The translations under genes and the position numbers were made by a program. Positions 7,246 to 14,146 of a stretch of 38,331 bases of DNA are shown here, one piece after another. The DNA comes from an uncultured Eubacterium sp. Its GTDB lineage: Bacteria; Bacillota; Clostridia; Lachnospirales; Lachnospiraceae. The stretch spans positions 1-38,331 of the forward strand of contig CAUCXT010000029.1 in assembly GCA_958446835.1 (NCBI GenBank), given 5' to 3'. Position 1 is the stretch's first letter. Each line of letters opens with the position of its first letter. A model generated the notes under the pieces. That model was not told where the DNA came from. It ran no database searches and worked only from the letters and a program-made list of their open reading frames with translations.

Positions 7246-8652
7246 TTATTCTCTTCCATCCCAACAGTATGTACACAGGCGCTCATGAGGAAGTCCCGTT
7301 GCATCCAGCATATCGTCAAGTCTGTTAAATCTAAGTGATGTGAAATTAAGTTCTTTTCTAATCTCCTCGACCATTCTTTCGTACTTCTCGGACTCAGGAT
7401 CTGCATACTCCTTGAGTACCTCATCTGTCACATTGCCGTTTTCAAGACGTTCAATAACTCTTCTCGTTATCAGGTCCATCTCCGATGAGGAACGTGAAAA
7501 ATTAAGATACTTACACCCATACAGAAGCGGTGGGCATGCCGGTCTTATATGAACCTCCTTAGCCCCACTCTGGTACAGAAACTCCGTTGTCTCTCTGAGC
7601 TGTGTACCACGCACAATTGAATCATCTATTAAAAGAAGGCTCTTATCCTTTATAAGGTCATCAACCGCAAGCAGCTTCATCTTGGCGATAAGATTTCTCT
7701 TGCTCTGGATAGTCGGCATGAACGATCTCGGCCAGGTCGGTGTGTACTTGATAAATGGTCTTGAGAACGGAATACCCGACGCATTCGCATAGCCCACAGC
7801 ATGTGCCGTACCTGAATCAGGCACTCCTGCCACAATATCAGGCTTCACATTATCGCGCATAGCCATCTTAGCCCCACAGTTATATCTCATCTGTTCTACA
7901 CTTATTCCCTCGTATGAGCTTGCGGGATAACCATAATAAACCCACAGGAATGTACATATCTTCATCTCCTTGTTAGGGTGTGCAAGTGTAACACAGTTTT
8001 TCTCCGTGATGACAACTATCTCACCGGGACCTAATTCCCTGTAATCGTTATATCCCAGATTCTTATATGCGAAGCTCTCAAACGAAGCGCAGAAACCATC
8101 CTCCTTGCGTCCTATGACAACCGGTGTTCTTCCGAATCTGTCACGCGCCGCATATATTCCGGCCTGATTCATAAGAAGAATGGACATAGAACCATCTATT
8201 GACTCCTGCGCATACCTGATACCTTCAATAAGATTCTCCTTCTGATTTATAAGCGCGGCAACCAGCTCAGTCGCATTAATCTCGCCGCCGCTCATCTCAA
8301 AAAAGTGTGTATGTCCTTCATTAAAAAGCTTCTGCACAAGCTCATCATTGTTGTTAATCTTTCCTACAGTAGTTATGGCATAGGTTCCATGATGTGAGCG
8401 GATGATAAGTGGCTGTGGCTCATAATCAGAAATGCAGCCAATACCATAAATTCCCTTCATCTCATTGACATCCTTGTCGAACTTGGTTCTAAAAGGTGCA
8501 TTCTCGATATTATGGATAGCCCTGTTGAAGCCATCTTTGCCATATACCGCCATGCCTCCTCGCCTTGTTCCAAGATGTGAATGATAATCAATTCCAAAAA
8601 ACAAATCAAATACACAATCATGCTGTGATGTTACGCCGAAAAATCCGCCCAT
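7246..8652 (-). CDS. PurF-like amidophosphoribosyltransferase homologue lacking glutaminase residues
   Basis: The 468-residue product aligns end to end with PurF (glutamine PRPP amidotransferase). The PRPP loop LIDDSIVRGT (341-350) and GVPDSGTAHAVGYA (276-289) are intact. The four cysteines matching the Fe-S ligands of Bacillus PurF are present (C233, C380, C460, C463). The glutaminase half is degenerate. The N-terminal nucleophile Cys is Gly (MGGFFGV), the HNG oxyanion/glutamine motif is TVG (95-97), the HVRYAT arginine is absent, and the SDTE aspartate is Ala (INATE). AAGGAG stands 9 bases before the ATG, so no Cys-bearing upstream start or propeptide is likely. It may use ammonia, take nitrogen from a partner, or do another PRPP-dependent job. 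It is not the ordinary purine enzyme. Confidence 0.85.
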   Translation of the reverse strand: MGGFFGVTSQHDCVFDLFFGIDYHSHLGTRRGGMAVYGKDGFNRAIHNIENAPFRTKFDKDVNEMKGIYGIGCISDYEPQPLIIRSHHGTYAITTVGKINNNDELVQKLFNEGHTHFFEMSGGEINATELVAALINQKENLIEGIRYAQESIDGSMSILLMNQAGIYAARDRFGRTPVVIGRKEDGFCASFESFAYKNLGYNDYRELGPGEIVVITEKNCVTLAHPNKEMKICTFLWVYYGYPASSYEGISVEQMRYNCGAKMAMRDNVKPDIVAGVPDSGTAHAVGYANASGIPFSRPFIKYTPTWPRSFMPTIQSKRNLIAKMKLLAVDDLIKDKSLLLIDDSIVRGTQLRETTEFLYQSGAKEVHIRPACPPLLYGCKYLNFSRSSSEMDLITRRVIERLENGNVTDEVLKEYADPESEKYERMVEEIRKELNFTSLRFNRLDDMLDATGLPHERLCTYCWDGRE

Positions 8653-8678
8653 TATATTTGTCTCCTTAAATGTAGATT

Positions 8679-8692
8679 CTTAGATATCTAAG
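8679..8692. promoter_or_regulatory. 14-base perfect palindrome in the leader of the PurF-like gene
   Basis: CTTAGATATCTAAG is perfectly symmetrical and sits in the 5' untranslated region, about 15 bases upstream of the AAGGAG site. It could be an operator or a small hairpin. No regulator is identified. Confidence 0.4.
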
Positions 8693-8760
8693 CGAAAATA
8701 TCGCATACAGCTAAACTAATTGCTTCGTTGCCTAACAGCCATATATTCGCATATAATATT

Positions 8761-8789
8761 ATTATCATGTTTTGTAAAATCTGTGTCAA
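8761..8789 (-). promoter_or_regulatory. Promoter of the PurF-like/S1/HD-GYP operon
   Basis: Leftward, consensus TTGACA (8789-8784), a 17-base spacer, then GATAAT (8766-8761). The predicted start is near 8755, leaving a leader of about 100 bases. It lies immediately after the stop codon of the upstream kinase-like gene, so the operon is transcribed independently. Confidence 0.8.
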
Positions 8790-8793
8790 TAGC

Positions 8794-9723
8794 CTACTTT
8801 CCATATACGTTAAGCAGAAATCCCGGCTTTTTTCCAAGCTCGTCCGGATATACAAGATATTTAAAGCCAGCCAGCTTTTCATATTCCGCCACATCAGTTC
8901 TTGTAAGCTGTGGCTTAAGCTTCTCCGCCTCCTCGTCATTATGTATGTAATCTACACAGCCAAATACTCTCCCTGCCTTAATTGCTGCATATATATTCTC
9001 CTCTCCTTCGAGGATATATGTATATCCGCTGCCACCTGCAACCGTAAACTTTTCTTCTGTGCAGAGTGCCTCGCCCTTGCCAAGCTCTGACACCTTGCTA
9101 TTAAACAATTCCTTATCAAAATCTGCAAAGTTCTTGACCGGATAGAAGGTTCTGATATTAAGCTCAAGTCTTGAATGGAATTTCTTTACTTTATATTCAG
9201 CAAAATTTCTCATAATCTCCCTTGCAATCTGCTCAGGTGAGGCATAAGTGCTCTCAATTATAAGGTCATAATTATTTCTATCATAGTAATCAATATTATA
9301 TAATTCCTTAAATCGTTCCCTCTCAAGGTCTGCCCTCTGCTTAAGTCCATTCATGGTTGCATTGATGTCCGTATACTCCTCAGCTTCTCTCGCACCACCG
9401 GCAAATGTTCTGCGTGCAGCCTCATAGCTGTCTGTGAGAAGGAATACCTTGAAGCTGTACGGTGCAAAGTGCCATGCAAGTCGTGAATCAAAGAGAATAT
9501 TATCCTCTTCTCTTCCTATCTTAGCTGTACGATTATCAATCAAATCATCAATTGTGCGGTCTGCCTTGGCAAGTTCATTAAGCTCAAGCACAGAAATACC
9601 TTTTTCCCTTGCAATATCTCTGAAAAGACCTCCGCCTGTTATAATCTTGAAGCCATATTTCTCAAGCTCCTTACACACACTGCTCTTTCCTCCGCCAAGG
9701 TTTCCTGTAATTGTGATGTTCAT
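8794..9723 (-). CDS. Cytidylate-kinase-like protein with unknown C-terminal domain
   Basis: The 309-residue protein begins with a P-loop, MNITITGNLGGGKSSVCKEL (Walker A about residues 7-15). It continues with CMP-kinase-like features: GGLFRDIAREKGISVLELNE, the helix REEDNILFDSRLAWH and a lid-like GAREAEEYTDINATMNGL, to about residue 185. The remaining 120 residues, starting near KKFHSRLELNIRTFYPV, do not resemble a kinase domain that I recognise. True CMP kinases are about 220 residues, so this is a fused or diverged kinase, and its phosphoryl acceptor is unknown. It has its own probable promoter (9762-9790) and ends just before the promoter of the next operon. Confidence 0.72.
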   Translation of the reverse strand: MNITITGNLGGGKSSVCKELEKYGFKIITGGGLFRDIAREKGISVLELNELAKADRTIDDLIDNRTAKIGREEDNILFDSRLAWHFAPYSFKVFLLTDSYEAARRTFAGGAREAEEYTDINATMNGLKQRADLERERFKELYNIDYYDRNNYDLIIESTYASPEQIAREIMRNFAEYKVKKFHSRLELNIRTFYPVKNFADFDKELFNSKVSELGKGEALCTEEKFTVAGGSGYTYILEGEENIYAAIKAGRVFGCVDYIHNDEEAEKLKPQLTRTDVAEYEKLAGFKYLVYPDELGKKPGFLLNVYGK

Positions 9724-9761
9724 TACGTTTTCCTCATTTCTTCATGTTTTTTCTAATTGTT

Positions 9762-9790
9762 ATTTTACAACCTAATCATGCAATATGCAA
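9762..9790 (-). promoter_or_regulatory. Probable promoter of the kinase-like gene
   Basis: Leftward, TTGCAT (9790-9785), 17 bases, TAAAAT (9767-9762), about 39 bases before the ATG. The match is fair and the spacing ideal. The rest of the 110-base gap shows only a weak hairpin near 9815-9832 and no clear terminator. Confidence 0.6.
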
Positions 9791-9833
9791 TTACATACAG
9801 ATGTAAATCACATACTGTGCAATGCCACAGCCC

Positions 9834-10541
9834 TTATTTTAACGTCCAATCATCCATATCGAAATTGATAATATCCCATACAAGACTGTCATAATTGGTT
9901 CCCGGTATAATCCTGTGTTTCCTGTCTCCCACATATTTTAAATTATCCATCGGAACTTCTTTATCTGATATTCTAACGAACCCCTTAATCACTCCATCCG
10001 GATATACATATATATCCTTGATAAGTGCATCATCCGCCTGAACAGAATGTCCACATCTTATATGAGCTGTCTCCTGCTCATATGCTATCTGCGTCAACCA
10101 GTTACCTGTATGCTCATAATATCTCACGATTCTGCCTTTTGAATCATAATCATGCTCAACTAAAATATTGTAGCCTGACAAATCGCTGAACACGCCATGC
10201 TGGCAGATTCCATTTGAATTATAGTAAAAATAAGTAGCATAACGTTCGTCATTGTCATTACCGTCAATGCACATCTCAATTGCAGTAACCTCTGAAATAT
10301 CAAAAAGAAACTTTACAGTTTCCAATGGATTGGGACGATTTAAGGCTCTGGCATATCTCCGGCCTTTATCATCCTCTTCATATTTCACAGGTATTCCCAA
10401 CACAAAGCTCTGCTTTAATCCATTGACTACCATATCACCAGTAAAGAAACTGATTCTCCCATTGATAAAGAGATATCCTTCTTCACTAATCTGTGCATTA
10501 ACGATTGAATCCGCAATCCCGCTATCACCAACTACCGACAT
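9834..10541 (-). CDS. Hypothetical protein, 235 residues
   Basis: I do not recognise this family. The product has no signal peptide or membrane segment and is acidic. It has beta-rich segments with aromatic/glycine turns such as RYATYFYYNSNGICQHGVF, YDSKGRIVRYYEHTG and DIYVYPDGVIKGFVRI, which loosely recall YD/RHS-type strands. That could suit a beta-sheet protein or an immunity-type protein, but this is speculation. GGAGGAGGGG precedes the ATG, and a strong promoter lies just upstream, so the gene is real and independently expressed. It stands alone between rpsB-tsf and the kinase-like gene. Confidence 0.8.
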   Translation of the reverse strand: MSVVGDSGIADSIVNAQISEEGYLFINGRISFFTGDMVVNGLKQSFVLGIPVKYEEDDKGRRYARALNRPNPLETVKFLFDISEVTAIEMCIDGNDNDERYATYFYYNSNGICQHGVFSDLSGYNILVEHDYDSKGRIVRYYEHTGNWLTQIAYEQETAHIRCGHSVQADDALIKDIYVYPDGVIKGFVRISDKEVPMDNLKYVGDRKHRIIPGTNYDSLVWDIINFDMDDWTLK

Positions 10542-10571
10542 ACAATCCCCTCCTCCAAGTCTATGAAATCA

Positions 10572-10600
10572 ATTATAACCCAGACAGAACGAATACACAA
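10572..10600 (-). promoter_or_regulatory. Promoter of the 235-residue hypothetical gene
   Basis: Leftward, TTGTGT (10600-10595), a 17-base spacer, then perfect TATAAT (10577-10572). The predicted start near 10565 gives a short leader carrying the GGAGGAGGGG ribosome binding site. Confidence 0.75.
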
Positions 10601-10690
10601 GTTTTATGTCACACTATCCGGTAAACTGCTTAAATAAAATATCCGGAATTTGATTATTGCACAGTATCCAGTCCTTTGAAAAGCTTAACA

Positions 10691-10737
10691 TAAAAAGAGT
10701 CCACCAACCCGTTATTTCACCGGGTTAGCGGACTCTT
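10691..10737 (-). terminator. Rho-independent terminator of rpsB-tsf
   Basis: On the - strand AAGAGTCC pairs with GGACTCTT and CCCG with CGGG in one interrupted stem with a short loop, followed by TTTTTATG. It lies about 22 bases after the tsf stop codon. Confidence 0.92.
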
Positions 10738-10759
10738 CTAAATCTGCCTGAACAGAAAT

Positions 10760-11695
10760 TTACATATTCATCTGCTTTGCAACCTCTTCAGCGAAGTTCT
10801 CCTGCTTCTTCTCCATTCCCTCGCCTCTCTCGAAACGAACAAACTTCTTAACAGAAAGCTTAGCATTGTTAGCCTTGCCAACCTGTGCAAGGTAAGCAGA
10901 TACAGACTGCTTGCCGTCCTCAGCCTTAACATATACCTGATCGTTTAAGCAGATTTCCTTAAGCTCCTTGTTGAGCTTACCGTTAATCATGCCCTCGATA
11001 ACCTTCTCAGGCTTACCTGCTGCCTTAGGATCGTTAGCGATCTGAGCCTTGATAATCTCTATCTCGTGATCCTTGAACTCCTGTGGAACCTCATCTGCAC
11101 ATACATACTGTGGATGAAGAGCTGCAATCTGCATTGCAACATTCTTAAGAGCTTCCTTGATGTCATCGTTAACAACATCTGTATTAGCCTCTACAAGAAC
11201 ACCAATCTTACCCTCACCATGAATGTAAGAAACAACAAGATCTGCACCTGTAACCTTCTCAAATCTTCTGATGCTTAACTTCTCACCGATACGGGCAACC
11301 TTGCTTGAAAGAGCCTGCTCAACTGTGAGAGTTGGATCTGCTGCCCATGTCTCCTGCATGAAAGCGTCCATATCAGCAGCGCCTGAATTCATAGCCTGAG
11401 CTGCTACAGCGTCAACGAACTCGTTGAACTCAGCATTCTTAGCAACGAAGTCTGTCTCAGAGTTAACCTCAACTACTACTGCGTTGTGGTCATCAGCAAG
11501 TAATGTCTTAACAACACCCTCTGCTGCGATTCTTCCGGCCTTCTTAGTAGCTGCTGCAAGACCCTTCTCTCTTAAGAACTCTACTGCCTTATCCATATCG
11601 CCTTCTGTAGCTGCAAGAGCCTTCTTGCAATCCATCATTCCGGCACCTGTCATCTCTCTTAACTCTTTTACCATTCCTGCGGTAATGTCTGCCAT
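10760..11695 (-). CDS. tsf: Translation elongation factor Ts
   Basis: EF-Ts exchanges GDP for GTP on EF-Tu. The 311-residue product begins MADITAGMVKELREMTGAGM, with the UBA-like N-terminal domain (DCKKALAATEGDMDKAVEFL, residues 1-50). The core motif EVNSETDFVAKN follows near residue 80, then the two EF-Ts core subdomains. The start is at 11695 because GGAGG lies 8 bases upstream; a start 15 bases further up would overlap that site. It follows rpsB after a 166-base spacer with two hairpins. Length is typical for Firmicutes. Confidence 0.97.
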   Translation of the reverse strand: MADITAGMVKELREMTGAGMMDCKKALAATEGDMDKAVEFLREKGLAAATKKAGRIAAEGVVKTLLADDHNAVVVEVNSETDFVAKNAEFNEFVDAVAAQAMNSGAADMDAFMQETWAADPTLTVEQALSSKVARIGEKLSIRRFEKVTGADLVVSYIHGEGKIGVLVEANTDVVNDDIKEALKNVAMQIAALHPQYVCADEVPQEFKDHEIEIIKAQIANDPKAAGKPEKVIEGMINGKLNKELKEICLNDQVYVKAEDGKQSVSAYLAQVGKANNAKLSVKKFVRFERGEGMEKKQENFAEEVAKQMNM

Positions 11696-11775
11696 TTTAG
11701 TATCCTCCAATTATTTATATTACAAATTAATATAGGAAACAGCGGATATTCGCAATCCACTCCATTACTTACTCA

Positions 11776-11810
11776 TACAGTATCCTGCTGTTTTTGCAGA
11801 GTCGACTGTA
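11776..11810 (-). other. Hairpin in the rpsB-tsf intergenic region
   Basis: TACAGT (11776-11781) pairs with ACTGTA (11805-11810), with an inner CTG/CAG stem. No T-run follows, so it is not a terminator by itself; it could be an mRNA processing or stability element ahead of tsf. Confidence 0.5.
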
Positions 11811-11824
11811 TATTAAAGGTTAAA

Positions 11825-11842
11825 GGGGCAAAAGCTTGCCCC
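11825..11842 (-). terminator. Attenuator-like hairpin after rpsB
   Basis: A compact GC-rich stem GGGGCAA/TTGCCCC with a 4-base loop begins about 20 bases after the rpsB stop. On the - strand it is followed by TTTAACCTTTAA, a weak T-tract. It probably gives partial termination and so adjusts the S2:EF-Ts ratio. Confidence 0.6.
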
Positions 11843-11861
11843 CTTATATTGTTCGGAAATA

Positions 11862-12608
11862 TTATTCCTCTGTTGCTGCCTCTTCTGCAGCCTCAACATC
11901 CTCAGAGTACTCAACATCTGTTGCTTCACCCTGATTAGCCTCGATAACAGCGTCTGCCATCTTAGCAACGATAAGCTTTACAGCTCTGATAGCATCATCA
12001 TTACCAGGAATTACATAATCTAACTCCTCCGGATCACAGTTAGTATCTACGATACCGAAAAGAGGAATTCCAAGAATATGAGCCTCCTGAATACAGATTC
12101 TCTCCTTCTTAGGATCTACAACGAAGATAGCGTCTGGGAGCTTCTTCATGTTCTTGATACCGCCAAGGTTCTTCTGAAGCTTGTCCATCTCCTTCTTAAG
12201 CTGAGCTACTTCCTTCTTAGGAAGAACATCGAATGTTCCATCCTGCTCCATTGTCTCGATCTCAACAAGGCGAGCGATTCTGCTCTGGATTGTCTTGAAG
12301 TTAGTAAGCATACCGCCTAACCATCTCTCATTGATGTAGTACATACCACAACGCTCAGCCTCTGTCTTAACAGCCTCCTGAGCCTGCTTCTTAGTACCTA
12401 CGAATAATACTGTACCGCCATCAGCAACGATATCAGCTAATGCATGATAGCACTCATCTACCTTGTTAACGGACTTCTGTAAGTCGATGATGTAGATTCC
12501 GTTTCTCTCTGTGTAGATGTACTCTGCCATCTTAGGGTTCCATCTTCTTGTCTGGTGTCCGAAATGTACACCTGCCTCAAGTAACTGCTTCATAGAAATT
12601 ACGCTCAT
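11862..12608 (-). CDS. rpsB: 30S ribosomal protein S2
   Basis: The 248-residue product begins MSVISMKQLLEAGVHFGHQT and carries the S2 signatures RRWNPKMAEYIY, INERWLGGMLTN and VVDPKKERICIQEA. An acidic C-terminal tail rich in Glu and Ala follows residue 225. AGGAGG (12621-12616) is 7 bases before the ATG at 12608, which fixes the start; longer in-frame forms begin inside the leader. It is first in rpsB-tsf, with its own promoter and a leader of about 100 nt. The gene directly follows the end of the fla/che operon, as in Bacillus subtilis. Confidence 0.97.
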   Translation of the reverse strand: MSVISMKQLLEAGVHFGHQTRRWNPKMAEYIYTERNGIYIIDLQKSVNKVDECYHALADIVADGGTVLFVGTKKQAQEAVKTEAERCGMYYINERWLGGMLTNFKTIQSRIARLVEIETMEQDGTFDVLPKKEVAQLKKEMDKLQKNLGGIKNMKKLPDAIFVVDPKKERICIQEAHILGIPLFGIVDTNCDPEELDYVIPGNDDAIRAVKLIVAKMADAVIEANQGEATDVEYSEDVEAAEEAATEE

Positions 12609-12711
12609 TTTAGTACCTCCTGTGGTTTTTAATTTTTCTTCCATGTGTCTCAACTTTCCGTCACCCCGAGCAAGGGACCATAGGAAATCCACACATGTGT
12701 TTTTTCACACG
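12609..12711 (-). promoter_or_regulatory. rpsB mRNA leader (possible S2 autoregulatory element)
   Basis: The leader of about 100 nt contains a hairpin GTGTG-AAAAAA-CACAT followed by CTTGCTCGGGGTGACGG before the ribosome binding site. S2 leaders that bind S2 are known in several phyla. Here the element is inferred from length, position and hairpin potential only. Confidence 0.45.
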
Positions 12712-12717
12712 AATCTA

Positions 12718-12746
12718 AGAATAACATAACCAGCTGTAATTTGCAA
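12718..12746 (-). promoter_or_regulatory. Promoter of rpsB-tsf
   Basis: Leftward, TTGCAA (12746-12741), 17 bases, TATTCT (12723-12718); the start is predicted near 12711. It lies in the short gap after the MltG-like gene, so rpsB can be expressed apart from motility genes. No clear terminator separates the two, so fla/che read-through is possible. Confidence 0.7.
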
Positions 12747-12794
12747 GCTTTTTTTATTTTCGGAGCTGATTATTTTTCTTTGCAAATATCATTA

Positions 12795-13424
12795 TCATTT
12801 CTTATACAATGCTGCTGTCAGCTCTTCATAGGTCATACCCGAATTGACTTCAACCTCGCCAACCCTTATCTTGTCATCGTACCCTGTTTTTATGAGGTAT
12901 CTGTCAAAATCTGCGGCATCCTCTATAATTCCGTTCTGCTTAAGCATATCACATACCGTCCTTGAACTCATGCCCTTGGTAATGCTTATGGTGCAGGTAA
13001 TTAATTCTATTGTTGATTCCGTTGCTATTTCAGTTATTTCCTGTGTTGCTGTCTCAGTAATTGTCTCTGATTCTTTTTCGGGTAGAGTTTCCCCACCATC
13101 TGTCGACTCTGTAACCGTCTCTGAAGTACTTTGGCTCTCTGTCTCCGTTTCGGTTTCACTTTCGCTTTCGCTTTCATATTGCGAACCATCTGTGTTCTCA
13201 TCACCGGAGGTTTCCTGCTCTGTGGATGATTCATTAGGGGATGATTCTTCCGTCTCGCCCTGCTGTTCGGAATATGAGGCTGAAAAGCTCATGCCAAGTT
13301 CAATCGCCCTGTCAATGACCTCACTGTCAGACATCTTCCTGTCGGATGCATGTGTTATTGTCAGAATTATTGTGGTAACTATTATACCTATCCCCACACC
13401 ACGTAAAAAATATTTAAGTCTCAT
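12795..13424 (-). CDS. Membrane-anchored MltG/YceG-like LysM-type domain protein, no catalytic domain
   Basis: The 209-residue product has one N-terminal membrane helix (about 8-24) and an extracellular Glu/Ser/Thr-rich low-complexity linker (about 50-140, with ESESESETETETES). A C-terminal segment of about 65 residues (ISITKGMSSRTVCDMLKQNG to GMTYEELTAALYKK) resembles the LysM-like subdomain that precedes the catalytic part of MltG lytic transglycosylases. The transglycosylase core itself is absent. It may bind peptidoglycan. The gene is the last of the fla/che operon, one base after the SwrB/DUF6115-like gene. Repeat-rich coding in the linker produces long antisense open frames that are not genes. 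Confidence 0.75.
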   Translation of the reverse strand: MRLKYFLRGVGIGIIVTTIILTITHASDRKMSDSEVIDRAIELGMSFSASYSEQQGETEESSPNESSTEQETSGDENTDGSQYESESESETETETESQSTSETVTESTDGGETLPEKESETITETATQEITEIATESTIELITCTISITKGMSSRTVCDMLKQNGIIEDAADFDRYLIKTGYDDKIRVGEVEVNSGMTYEELTAALYKK

Positions 13425-13425
13425 T

Positions 13426-14130
13426 TTATTTCGTACCTTTAAACAAATCTATAACCAGCTTGACCTCACCTACACCTATCCCAAGTGTCTTGGCAATTTC
13501 AATAACAGATTTACCCTGCTTGTATAGCTTTAGGACATTCTCTCTCTTGCTGTCACCATCTTCAGTACCGCCAGCCTGTATATTCTCATCCATGTTTACA
13601 GCCACAGCTTTGTTCACATCAACCGCCGCCGAGATCTCAGCATTGTACAGCATTGCCGCCTCTTCCATATGGTTTTTATCCACATCCGGATTATCCTTTG
13701 GAGCATGATGACTTCTCTCTGTGTCAACAGCAGTCTTCTGTTTATCGGCAGCCTTCTGCATATCACGTATATTGTTATGAACCTCTTTGCTTTTTTCGTT
13801 AAGCATATCGTACAAGAACATTACTTCGTTATGGCTTTTATTGATCTCGCCAAGAACCGTGTCGGAATACTCGGCAAACTCTTTTATTTTCTGATTGGAC
13901 AGTCTCTCAAGTTCGTCGCGTGTTCTATCCTCAACTGTCTGAGTTATCAGTGCTGTCTGTTCATTAAAAACCGATGTAATCTGTCTTCTTATATCTTCTT
14001 TCTGGTTATCCGATAATTTCGTGCCTGAACTCTGTGTCCTCTCCGGCCCATCTAATTTAACAGAGAACATAAAGCTTACGGCAATACAGATTATACCTAT
14101 AAGCAGCAATACAATTTCTAGCATTGTCAT
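13426..14130 (-). CDS. SwrB-position membrane/coiled-coil protein (DUF6115-like)
   Basis: The 234-residue product has one N-terminal membrane helix (about 4-24) and a long charged, probably coiled-coil region (about 40-135). A variable linker leads to a C-terminal helix-turn-helix-like motif (NVLKLYKQGKSVIEIAKTLG, then GVGEVKLVIDLF; about 198-230). That tail is typical of DUF6115-type proteins in motile clostridia. Its position after sigD and before rpsB-tsf is that of Bacillus swrB, whose product promotes assembly of the FliM/FliY switch and hook-basal body. The ATG at 14130 is chosen because AGGTG lies just before it and the upstream gene ends at 14147. A longer form from 14196 would overlap that gene by 50 bases. 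Functional equivalence to SwrB is inference. Confidence 0.78.
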   Translation of the reverse strand: MTMLEIVLLLIGIICIAVSFMFSVKLDGPERTQSSGTKLSDNQKEDIRRQITSVFNEQTALITQTVEDRTRDELERLSNQKIKEFAEYSDTVLGEINKSHNEVMFLYDMLNEKSKEVHNNIRDMQKAADKQKTAVDTERSHHAPKDNPDVDKNHMEEAAMLYNAEISAAVDVNKAVAVNMDENIQAGGTEDGDSKRENVLKLYKQGKSVIEIAKTLGIGVGEVKLVIDLFKGTK

Positions 14131-14146
14131 CTCATTCACCTGACTG

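Noticed and set aside
8653..8760. Purine riboswitch ahead of the PurF-like gene
   Set aside because: The leader lacks the conserved purine riboswitch core and a terminator stem; only a palindrome and a small hairpin are visible.
10621..10660. Repeated CCGGATA motifs near the 235-residue gene promoter
   Set aside because: Only two short copies with no consistent spacing or relation to the promoter; chance is enough.
12844..13527. Long + strand open frame of 227 codons, Ser/Val-rich
   Set aside because: It is the antisense of the Glu/Ser/Thr-rich linker of the MltG-like gene; biased repeat codons keep the opposite strand open. No ribosome binding site or promoter was seen.
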